DNA of 64,000 nucleotides from Punctularia strigosozonata HHB-11173 SS5. Lineage: Eukaryota; Basidiomycota; Agaricomycetes; Corticiales; Punctulariaceae. The stretch's first letter is position 1; each line of letters begins with the position of its first letter. The position numbers were made by a program, and so were the translations under genes. The stretch is taken from the NCBI RefSeq assembly GCF_000264995.1, contig NW_006767436.1, positions 781,414 to 845,413 on the forward strand, given 5' to 3'. Of this stretch, positions 21,794 to 30,726 are shown in pieces. Below the pieces are notes generated by a model. The model was not told where the DNA came from, did no database searches, and was given only the letters and a program-made list of their open reading frames with translations.

Positions 21794-24412
21794 CTATAAT
21801 CTTCCTATCTCTCGCAGAATTTCCGTTTTACGGGCCTCGTGCACTTCATGGAAGCCCACGTTCATCATCTCGAACTGTCCATGACCGCCGGACAAAGCAC
21901 GAAGTCGAGTAGAGTAATCGAGCATGCGGCTCAGGGGGGCTAGAGCGTGTATAGTGCGGCTTTGCGAGACACGGTGACCAGACCCTCCGGAGACCGCCAT
22001 TGCTGAGGGAGATATCCAATCGGGAGGGATGTATACTCCATCGGAGCTATATGGCCCACTGTCTTCATCTGCCCCGGTCTCCCTGTTGGGGGATGCAGAC
22101 CCTAGTTCTAGAACTTCTCCGCTATTTTCGTTGAGGTCCTTGACGATCCTGCCGATAGCATCCTCCGCGACTGTTATCTTGATTTTGACGTATGGCTCCA
22201 TGACGGGTCCGGTCCCAGCTGCCTTGATACGGTTGCGCAAGATGTGAGCGGCCGCACCGGCGAGGATCGTTGGGCCAACATGTTGCGGGTACGTGAATGC
22301 TCCAACCTGTACGTGAACTCTGGTCATGGCGAGGTATGTGTTCGGAGAAGTCGACAGAGAGCTGGATAGTCCTCTGGCTATGTTTGCCATCGGAGTGGTT
22401 GAGTCTGAAAATGCATCCGGCCCCGGTACACGGTCGCCTGAGGCGTCAACCACAGTATTACCGCCCCAAATGTCATCGCCTGGTTCATGTTCCGCGAGCG
22501 GACGCAAGCGGAGCTCTACAGTGGTAAAGACAGGTTTTCCAGCCGCCTCCGTGTTCCAACGATCGGTACTGTCCGGCTCCAACCTAGCGTTGATGTTGAG
22601 GCCCTCTCTATAGCTGACACGGCGGGGGCCAAATTCAAATCGCACCCCCCACTCATCTTGCAAGCGACGCTCGACAATCTCCAGGTGCAATGCCCCCAAA
22701 CCATGCACGAGTAGCTGACCTTCGTGTGTCTCCACACGCACCGAGGGGTCGGTACGGGACAGAGCCTCGAGCGCATCCTGAACAGGTTCCAGGTCTGTTC
22801 TCGAATGTGCGATCACCGAGGTCGACATCACTGCCGGAGGAGGCACTATGGCCTGCATCGTGGAAGGACCCGACCCACTATTGCCGCGAGTCGAAATGAG
22901 AGTATCGCCCGTCCGCGTGTACTTCAAGCCTAGGATAACCCCGACAGAGCCGAAGGGCAGGGAATCAACTTCTTGATGATCTGATGCATAGAGCAACATG
23001 AGCTTCGAAACCTTCTCTTTCTGATTACGAGAGGTATTCAACAGCACACTTTGACCCTTCAGCGTCCCTGAAGGATGCATGAGATTGAATATCTAAGATG
23101 AATATGCTTGCTCACCAGAATAGACTCGTATGAAGGTCATCCACCCTTTTCGCTTGTCCCAAACAACCTTCCATGCAAGGGCCCGTACTGGTGCGTTGTT
23201 GGTCTGCTTATCATGAGCTATAGAGAGAGGGCTAGCAAACAGTTCGCCGGCGTAGTCAAGGACAAGCTCCGTGCCGATATGCTTCATCGCGGATCCACAA
23301 AGAACGGGTAGTATCTCGTTGTTGAGAGTTGCTCGTCGCAGATAGGGCATGATTTTCGACGACGGCACAGAAAGATACGCGGATGGTTCCGCCGGAAGCT
23401 CAAGGAGATGTTCCATGAGCTCCTCCGAGAACATGGAAAGATTTTCCAGGAGTGCGGTCCGCGCGGCTACCAGTTCAGATAGCATCGGATGCGAGGATGG
23501 CAGGATGCCTGAGTTGAAAAATCCCTCGACGTTTTGGGGAAGAGGGACCCGAGAAGAATTGCCTGCTTCGTCCCAATTCCACATCTCCCATTTGACAAGG
23601 TCGACAAGGCCTTGGATGCCGGGTTCGGCATGCGAATAGTCTTCGGTCTTGTTACTTGCCACAGGCAGGACGAGAGGCATAGGTTTGGGGTGGAGCCTAT
23701 GGGATAGCACGGACAGTAACGACTGTCGGAAAGATGCCCCGGTCCGGTCAAGCTTGTTGAGAAAGACCATACGAGACGGCACCCCGTACCTATCGAGAAC
23801 TTTCAGAGGCGCCACGTTAGGCAGGACAGACACGACTCACGGTAGTACTCACCTGTCCAGCTGCCTCCATACGCCCCGGGTTTGCGCTTCTACGCCTTCG
23901 ACAGAATCAATCAAGACCACCGCACCGTCCACGACCCTACTAGCACTCTCGACTTCCATGCCAAAGTCAGCGTGCCCAGGAGTATCAATGAGATTCATAG
24001 TCCATTGTTTCCATCGAACAGGTATGCTGGCAGCTTGAATGGTGATGCCGCGCTCGCGCTCGGCGGGTAAGAAATCCGTGGTGGTGCTTCCAGCGTCTAC
24101 GGAGCCGGCTGTGGAGAGGAAAGAGGACTTTAATAGAATAGACTCGGTTAGAGTGGTCTTTCCGGAATCTAAAGATCATCTCAATCGAGAGCATTATTTA
24201 GGCCAAGATGGAAACACACCAATGTGGGCAACCAACGCCATGTTACGAATTTTGGAAGGGTCATGACCTGCAGCCCAAGACATGCCCCTTGAAGGCACAC
24301 ATCTCTGCACTCGCGTTTGCTGCCTGCATAATGCACCAGTGACTAAGGTCCGCAAGGAGTTCATCCACCGAATGTCCTGGTCAATGGTCAAGACAGTGCG
24401 CACGCGCGTCAC
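21794..24412 (-). CDS. MEF2: Mitochondrial ribosome-recycling elongation factor G2
   Basis: Translational GTPase that, with mitochondrial RRF, splits post-termination mitoribosomes. After a mitochondrial-type leader ([20 protein letters not shown]) the G domain has the P-loop [14 protein letters not shown], switch [16 protein letters not shown] (in [13 protein letters not shown]) and the GSA box ([11 protein letters not shown]). Domains II-V follow: [40 protein letters not shown], and the C-terminal [16 protein letters not shown]. Introns interrupt the P-loop, among other places. Two Ser/Pro-rich insertions in the C-terminal half (about 22020-22110 and 22340-22480) lengthen it relative to bacterial EF-G but resemble other fungal MEF2 proteins. 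Divergent from STE14 with only 86 bp between starts. Confidence 0.94.
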
Positions 24413-24498
24413 GGTACTTATATCGCGTTGAGGTCACTTGCTTCGTTCTTTTGTTCGGCGAGACATGGTTTCTTACAATTTAGACTCTTACCACCCCC
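24413..24498. promoter_or_regulatory. Compact bidirectional promoter, MEF2/STE14
   Basis: Only 86 bp separate the two start codons, so both promoters and 5' leaders must overlap here or extend into the opposite gene. No TATA box is evident. Inference from spacing. Confidence 0.45.
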
Positions 24499-25518
24499 AT
24501 GGCCTCAGATGCAGATGCCTCAAACGGCTTCGATGAACGGCTGAAGCAGCGGTCTGCTCGGAAACCGGATGCTCTCGACCTCACGGCTACCGGGGCTGTC
24601 TATGCACCCACAGGCACTATACCGAACACTCTACTCGCGGTTGTCTCTATTGCTTTCGCTCTCGGAGGCGTGTTCTCCATAGGAGCCATCATGTTCCTGT
24701 CGGGGGGTTTTGACGACTTTTGGTGGTCAACGTATCAACTGGGTTTCTTCGTTGCCGCGTGGTCTGCGTTCCACTGGGGCGAATTCGCGGTGACTGCGGG
24801 ATGGAATGCGGATAAATGCAGCGTCGATTGTGAGTTGCACGTCATGCCGATGATATACCAGTCACGCGGTTCATGGTCATACGTTAGCGTTCCTGCTGAA
24901 CAATGGCATGACATACCATGCCGCGAACGGGACGGCCTTACTTGAGTACTTGATTACACTCTACTTCAAGCCTGAATCCAAGAGATATCATTATGTCTCG
25001 GCGCTCGGTGAGGACAATCCATGTCTACCATACCGTAGGCCTAACGGCTCGTAGGGATCATAATGACCATATGCGGCCAGATACTGCGATCCACTGCCAT
25101 GATACATGCCGCGCGCAACTTCTCGCATACCGTGGCATCCCGCAAGGCCAAGGATCACGTCCTTGTCACGGACGGAATATACGCGTGAGCTAACTCTCAT
25201 ACCCGTCGCTATGTCCGTCGCGTTGTCCCTCAATGTCCATGCAGGTACTTCCGACATCCATCATATGCTGGTTTCTTCTATTGGGCACTAGGAACGCAAT
25301 TGGTCTTACAGAACCCTGTGACATTCGTAATGTTCAGCTACTTGTTATGGCGCTTTTTCTACTACCGCACCCGATGTGAGTTCCATCTCACTTTGAGCTA
25401 CTACTGTTATTCAAGAGTATCTATGCTAGACGAAGAAGGGGCTCTGGTCAGATTCTTTGGTGCTGCATACGAGGAATATAGGAAGAAAGTCGGCACGAAG
25501 ATCCCCTTCGTCCCATAG
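24499..25518 (+). CDS. STE14: Protein-S-isoprenylcysteine O-methyltransferase
   Basis: ER membrane enzyme that carboxyl-methylates the prenylated C-terminal cysteine of CaaX proteins (Ras, Rho, mating pheromone precursors), using SAM. The N-terminal part has several hydrophobic helices (LLAVVSIAFALGGVFSIGAI, YQLGFFVAAWSAFHWGEFAV). The ICMT signature is intact: TDGIYAYFRHPSYAGFFYWA, then LWRFFYYRTR and DEEGALVRFFGAAYEEYRKK with the Glu pair used in catalysis, ending GTKIPFVP. Several introns. The last one (after RTR) again needs the second AG of an AGAG acceptor to stay open. Relevant to basidiomycete mating, where pheromones are farnesylated and methylated. Confidence 0.93.
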
Positions 25519-26066
25519 CATCTCTGGATGGCGGTGTGGTATTATAGGTGATTAGGTACTCCTGATAGGAAATCGAGGCACACTCTGGTCTGGAACCGTT
25601 GGGCAGATCTCAACGTGCACTTGAATCAAAGCCCGACCGAATTGCGCTGTTGGATGTGAAACGCCGACAGGAATAGTTGTACAACGTGTCTCGGGGCCTG
25701 CCCGTTTGACAGTTTTCATAGCATTGAAGTTGTTGTCGGTACACGATGCGAACGCCATTCCTTTTCTCCGCGATGTCCTGGGCGTTGGCAATCCGTCAGT
25801 TGCATGGTTTTCATTTGAGTCCGAGTCTGATCATGACGCGCGCGTGGGTAAAGCCCAGTAAACGAAACGTGCCGTCATTTGCGGGGTACCGGTTGACTTC
25901 CTTGGGTACCGGGATTCCTGGTTTCGAACTCTCGATCCTCACCTCGACCTCATTGCGGGGCGCTCATCTGCTGGGACTCTTGGGATCGGACTGCGGTCAG
26001 TGTGACCGGTCTTATGGGACGGACAACGTGTAGCGTGACATCTCTCATTGTACTGCTGTTACGGAC
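25519..26066. other. Intergenic, 548 bp
   Basis: Between STE14 and the left target-site duplication of the Mutator-like element. Two short open frames (about 25552-25791 minus and 25746-26033 plus) overlap each other, and neither looks like a known protein. Confidence 0.4.
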
Positions 26067-26075
26067 GATCGGCGT
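26067..26075. repeat. Target-site duplication, left copy (GATCGGCGT)
   Basis: Nine bases immediately outside the left terminal inverted repeat, matched exactly by 27311-27319. A 9-bp duplication is the hallmark of Mutator-superfamily transposition. Confidence 0.9.
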
Positions 26076-26292
26076 CAGGCTCCTTAACCAGCCGCTCGTA
26101 TCGCGTCGAACTCCCAAATCCTAGGGCGGTAGTCAATGTTGTAACAGAGTAATAGATCATGTGAACTCAGGGGTAAACAATCATGTGATATTTCCTTTTA
26201 TATCCTGAGCTTGGGGGAGTACGACGCGATAGAGCGGCTGGCGGATCTCGTATTTCAAATTCTCGGCTTCGCTCGGCATACCCGCTCAAGAA
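26076..26292 (+). repeat. MULE left terminal inverted repeat, 217 bp
   Basis: Exact reverse complement of 27094-27310 by eye. It contains an internal imperfect palindrome, with arms CCAGCCGCTCGTATCGCG (26088 onward) and CGCGATAGAGCGGCTGG (ending 26241). Confidence 0.9.
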
Positions 26293-26402
26293 CGAGCATG
26301 AGGTTGGAAGAAAGTATGGTGGCTGTGCCACAAATCAAGCCCGTTGTGGGTGCTACTACTGGGGTCCTAACACGTCCACCAAAGCGGCGTATACTTGTGT
26401 CT

Positions 26403-26636
26403 CTAGCAGCACGTGTCAAGGTCCTCCTTGGGGATGTTGCTGATCCGGAAGGAGAGCTCGTTCAGTGCGGAGAGGACCACGCTCGCGTCGAGCGAGGGCC
26501 CTGCGGAAGCGCTGGCTGCGGCCGAGGCGCACATTCTCAATGGGGGTGTTGGACGGGGAAGAACTCGCTGAGGCAGCGACGGAGTGCGGGCAATGTACCT
26601 ATATAGGCTTGCGTGGAAATGACGAGTGAACCACAA
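26403..26636 (-). other. Open frame inside MULE, possibly captured gene fragment
   Basis: A 77-codon minus-strand frame in the element interior contains LDASVVLSALNELSFRISN followed by IPKEDLDTCC. It is GC-richer than the repeats and protein-like in composition, but no domain is recognised. Mutator-like elements are known to pick up host fragments (Pack-MULEs). It could equally be chance. Confidence 0.25.
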
Positions 26637-26712
26637 TGACGAAGTGGTTATTGCGTAGTGTTTGAGCTCCTGTTTTTGCAGGAAGGCACAGGTTCGATCC
26701 CTGGCGGTTGCC
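26637..26712 (+). other. tRNA-like module 1 within MULE (A and B box)
   Basis: TGACGAAGTGG resembles the Pol III A box (consensus TRGCNNAGYGG, one mismatch), and about 45 nt on there is a perfect B box, GGTTCGATCCC, inside a T-arm-like CAGG TTCGATC CCTG hairpin. Between them CCTG TTTTTG CAGG resembles an anticodon arm. The acceptor stem does not close properly, so this is a tRNA relic or SINE-like head rather than a working tRNA gene. Confidence 0.5.
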
Positions 26713-26784
26713 TCCTGTTGTACATTTGTCCAGTGCTATACCTATAAACAAGGTCATATACAATTACGCTCCAAACAGCATCGA

Positions 26785-26870
26785 TGCTGTGTTAGCTCAG
26801 CGGTTAGGCGTCTTTTCCTATTGGTTTTGGTGGCAGTCCGCCTCGCGCGTTCGAGTCCGCCCATTGCATC
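26785..26870 (+). other. tRNA-like module 2 within MULE (A and B box)
   Basis: TTAGCTCAGCGGTTAGG is a strong A-box/D-arm match, and GCGTTCGAGTCCGCC is a B-box/T-arm match about 65 nt downstream, followed by a T-run (CTCTTTTTAAC) that could stop Pol III. The ends GATGC and GCATC could pair, but the stems are too degenerate for a normal cloverleaf. Confidence 0.5.
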
Positions 26871-27093
26871 TCTTTTTAACAACTGTTTCCTCCTGCTTCC
26901 CTCCTCACTTTTGCTCAGGCCGCTTGCTCTCGTACTTAGGGTGCTTACTCTGCTAAGGGAGTGATTTTTACTGTAATATGCATTGGACCGGCCTGAACTG
27001 TCGAAACTTCTTGCAATTAGGCTACAGCGGGCCTCGGGGTCCTTGTGGCGGTGCTTTGTATTATGCCGGATTACGCTTTCGGAATAGGCGTGT

Positions 27094-27310
27094 TTCTTGA
27101 GCGGGTATGCCGAGCGAAGCCGAGAATTTGAAATACGAGATCCGCCAGCCGCTCTATCGCGTCGTACTCCCCCAAGCTCAGGATATAAAAGGAAATATCA
27201 CATGATTGTTTACCCCTGAGTTCACATGATCTATTACTCTGTTACAACATTGACTACCGCCCTAGGATTTGGGAGTTCGACGCGATACGAGCGGCTGGTT
27301 AAGGAGCCTG
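27094..27310 (-). repeat. MULE right terminal inverted repeat, 217 bp
   Basis: Exact reverse complement of the left repeat by eye, ending GGAGCCTG. It is immediately followed by the second copy of the 9-bp target duplication. Confidence 0.9.
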
Positions 27311-27319
27311 GATCGGCGT
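27311..27319. repeat. Target-site duplication, right copy (GATCGGCGT)
   Basis: Matches the left copy exactly, so the empty site can be inferred as one GATCGGCGT. Confidence 0.9.
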
Positions 27320-27684
27320 TCGAGAAATCTCTATCTTTGCCTCTGCCCCCGAAGTGGTGTTAGGGTGAAGCATTGTACCCTCTTGGTTACCCCAGACTTT
27401 CCGGGAATGCCTGTCTGTCTGGCCATCTCTCTGGCCCGGTGAGCAGCACCGCAGATGTGCACTAGACGCGCGCAGGGCCCAAGAGCGTATCCGGTATCCG
27501 ATTTGTGCCTCCATTCAGTCGCCAGCGAATTTATGTAAATATCCTACCTCAGACTGCGCTGCAACGACATGCGTCATCTGCGTGTCCGGACGTGTCGACG
27601 GAGGGGTTATCTTAAATACGCTGGAGCTCCGGTTTTGCTCTGGCTTGCTTCCTTCAGCTCTCTCTCGCCTGCGTTTACTCCGTC
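27320..27684. other. Intergenic, 365 bp, promoter side of the monooxygenase
   Basis: From the MULE to the monooxygenase start. A pyrimidine-rich stretch (CTTCCTTCAGCTCTCTCTCG) just before the ATG looks like a fungal transcription-start region. No other feature. The MULE therefore sits about 370 bp upstream of this gene. Confidence 0.4.
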
Positions 27685-29817
27685 ATGCCTTTTGATTTCT
27701 CCTTCGCTCCCGATACGCGCCGTGACCAGCACGTCCTGATCATTGGGTTAGACGCTCTCTTCCGAGAATCTAAACAGCGCTGACAATGTTACGGCATTCG
27801 TAGCGCTGGTCTTGTGGTGAGCTTGTTTGGTGTGTCCGTTATCGAGTCCATGTTCGTGCTGACCAAATCTCCGCCTCCTCCTGAAGGGCCTCACCATAGC
27901 ACAGGGCCTCAAGCATCGTGGGATCCGCGCTACAGTGTTCGAACGAGATACAGACGGCGGCCGTTCACAAGGATGGGGCCTGACCATCCACTGGGGCCTG
28001 AAAGCGTTGGAGCACTTGTTACCCTCGGAACTCTTCGATCAGTTAGATACGGTGAGCGTTCAACGATCAATGGAGCTCAAGAACCGGGCTGGTCTGAATA
28101 GAGTTCTTCAGTGTCAGGTCGATCGTGAGTTCACGGGTTGATTGACTATATACTCTCACGCAAACTCCGAGCAGCTTCTCTTCGAGCCAATGAGGGTGGA
28201 TATCTGTTTCTAGGTCTGTTACTGCTCTTTTAGTGAGATTAAGGGGGGTAACACAACTCTCCTGCAGATGGACGCGATGGGAGTCCTATCATTTCCATGC
28301 CGTCAGGCAAGCGCAGGATCCGCGCCAACAGGCAGCGGCTACGGGAACTGCTTCTTACTGGTATCGATGTGAAGGCGAGCCAAAAACAGTTCGAATCCCG
28401 CGTTCCGGCTTACGTTCTGTATAGCATGGCAAGCGCTTCAACAATTTCGAGGTTACATCGGACGGCGTACGAGCCTATTTCGTGGATGGAACGTGCGCAG
28501 AAGGTACACTCCTCGTCGGCGCAGACGGCAACAACAGCGTGGTTCGCAAGCAATTACTGGGAGAAGAAGCGGCCGCATTGAAACCGATTCCTGTTGTGGC
28601 TTGCGGAGGTCGGTGCCTCGCGGATGCACTCCGGACGACCGCAATCTAAAATTGCAGTAGTTGTTCAAAGGTACACGAAGGAGCAAGTAGCTCCCCTGCG
28701 TGCTCTGGATCCTTTGCGGTTCCAAGCAGTGAATCCCGACACGGGGACGTACATCTGGGTCCGTCTGATATCAACTTCGGTCTCGTCAATGAACCACTAC
28801 TTACGAAAACATGCAGCATAGCAAGTTACCACCGCAGTTCCGTGGTCAGGAGCTAACATAACTGTTGCAGGCATTCAGGATGTGTCCCCCGACAGAAGCA
28901 GATTTGACATACTCACAATAGTCTCGCATCGCGTGACCGATCTGAGCCTAGAACTGCCTCGAGACGCGACGAATGTTGCCAAGATCAACGATATGAAGAA
29001 ACGTGCAGGTATCAAAGTAACCCCCCTTCTATAGCACCGAACATGCACTAACGCGCGTTATGCCAGATGGTTTCGCCGAGCCTTTTTATTCGCTCCTGAA
29101 TGATATCGACCCTGCATTGAATGCAAGTGTACTATCGCCGATACCTTGGGCTAGTCTAACTTTACGCATCCGCAGTGTACAAGGTTGAACCTTGCGGACT
29201 GGGTACCTGTGCCGTGGACTAACATGGGCGCAATAACCCTTGCTGGAGATGCCGCAGGTGCAATGTCAATGTGTAAGTTAGTATATTCCAGACATGCACA
29301 ACATATATTAACTACGTTGATGCGTTGTTAGATCGAGGGTGAGTACGATTTGAATATAGCACTACTTCCCCATATCACGTCATGATACTCTCAGGGAGGG
29401 AGTCAATCACGGAATGCTCGGTGAGTACTGTCATGTCTGGTGCACACCGGCGTTTGATCCCCTCTTACTGATATTTCTTCTCACAGACGCCGTCTGTTTG
29501 GTCATGCACCTTACCCGAGTGTCTAGGTGTGAAACCGTGCTAGGTGACGCGGTTAGTATCTCGTCGTGAATGATCTGGTGTGCCATCGACTGATGATTTT
29601 CAGCTGATTGAATACGAGGACGAGATGCGTTCTCGACGACAGGTTGCAGTCCCATTGAGCCGACAAGCTGCGCTTGATGCTCACAGTATTCCTCACGGTA
29701 CACTCACATCTCCCGAGTTCCATCTGAGAGCGACGCTGACAGTTGATTCCTTTAGCTGACTCGCCGTTATGCAGCCGTCGAGCTGCACCAGCAATTTGCT
29801 CACGAGTCTTTTCCTGA
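27685..29817 (+). CDS. FAD-dependent (flavoprotein) monooxygenase
   Basis: Class A aromatic-ring or secondary-metabolite type hydroxylase family using FAD and NAD(P)H; the substrate is unknown. It starts MPFDFSFAPDTRRDQHVLII. The Rossmann GxGxxG reads GAGLVG and is split over a 13-nt micro-exon (27804-27816), then LTIAQGLKHRGIRATVFERD and GGRSQGWGLTIHWGLKALE. The NAD(P)H/FAD DG motif is LLVGADGNNSVVRKQLLG, and the second FAD motif is ITLAGDAAGAMS, followed by EGVNHGMLDAV. More than eight short introns. The last exon ends RRAAPAICSRVFS. All landmark motifs are present and no break was noted, but exon ends between 28100 and 28420 are approximate. Accessory-type gene between two transposons. Confidence 0.82.
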
Positions 29818-30061
29818 GTACTTTCCGCCATTGGTACTCCATCGCTGCGCGAAGTGGTTTTCGGTCGTCGCTTCCTTCGTTCCCGCTTTCCTTGTGCTGT
29901 TCGTATCTTGTAATCTTTCTTGCCCGTCCGTTAATCGCGTTGCCTTGTACTTATTACTTGTACCTATCGCAATGCATCACTCTCCATCCATCCGCATCAT
30001 CGAAGCGGTACACCGTGAGAGTCAAGCTGCGTATCGTCATGTCGCTTTTGACTCCCTCTGC
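29818..30061. other. Intergenic before the MITE
   Basis: Monooxygenase 3' region, T-rich, without further recognisable feature. Open frames here run into the MITE and lack protein character. Confidence 0.35.
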
Positions 30062-30612
30062 TAAGGGCCAGTTCGGTAGCAGGTGCAATCAGCGCTGAAT
30101 GCCATTCAGCGCTGAAAGGATGATAATCGCAATGTGACCCCCAGTGACCATCGCCGTCAGTCACGCACTGTGCTGCGCCATGTTGCGCCGTTTGGCTGTC
30201 AGTTTCTGACTGCATTCTGACTGCATTAGATCTACATGCTCCAAAATCCCATAGTATATACTTGGAGAAATGTAGGCTCTGTCTCTGTATTTTATCAATA
30301 TTTTTCTGAGCACTGAAGCACTGGTATCTTCTTGCGGAATATCTTTTTCTGGTAACAACACCGAGATTATCCCAACACGGGAGTTTGAACTCCGGAAAAA
30401 AATACAGTATCATATCTAGTGGCTGAAGTAGACTACTCAACCAATTCTTTTTGGAGTGTTAGCAGAATGTCATCCGCAAAACGGTATGAATACCATCGTT
30501 GTGCAACACCGGCTGGTGGTGTGTGACTCCCACGCATGTAACGTGTGCACGTGGCACTGCGGGATTATCAGCTTTTCAGCGCTGTTTGGACCTGCTACCG
30601 AACAGGCCCTAA
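30062..30612. mobile_element. MITE of PIF/Harbinger (Tourist) type, 545 bp plus TAA duplications
   Basis: The element spans 30065-30609 with TAA at 30062-30064 and 30610-30612. Imperfect terminal inverted repeats begin GGGCCAGTTCGGTAGCAGG on the left and GGGCCTGTTCGGTAGCAGG on the right (reverse complement), extending through CAGCGCTGAA. A 3-bp TAA duplication and GGGCC-start termini are typical of PIF/Harbinger and Tourist elements. No transposase frame, so non-autonomous. An internal palindrome around ATTCAGCGCTGAAT-like sequence lies near the left end. Substitutions between the repeats suggest it is older than the nearby MULE. Confidence 0.75.
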
Positions 30613-30726
30613 GCTAACAATTTGCGATACATAAGTCTACAACATAATCAAATACTCTTTCTTTCAGAATGCTAGCGAGGCGCCACCAGTACTTCCGCAG
30701 TTACCTGTTACCACATCGAATACCAC

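Larger units (their letters stand above)
26076..27310. mobile_element. Non-autonomous Mutator-like element (MULE), 1,235 bp
   Basis: A DNA transposon with 217-bp terminal inverted repeats (26076-26292 and 27094-27310), identical by eye, bounded by CAGGCTCC...GGAGCCTG and flanked by a perfect 9-bp duplication. Long repeats plus a 9-bp duplication fit the Mutator superfamily. The 801-bp interior has no transposase-like frame, so it must depend on a transposase elsewhere. Each repeat contains its own inverted pair (26088-26115 against 26213-26241), so each can fold as a hairpin. The interior holds two tRNA-like Pol III promoter regions and a minus-strand frame that might be captured sequence. 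Identity of the repeats points to recent movement. Superfamily is inferred from termini only. Confidence 0.85.

Noticed and set aside
26637-26870. Functional tRNA genes
   Set aside because: A and B boxes are good, but acceptor and other stems do not pair into a normal cloverleaf. Listed as tRNA-like modules instead.
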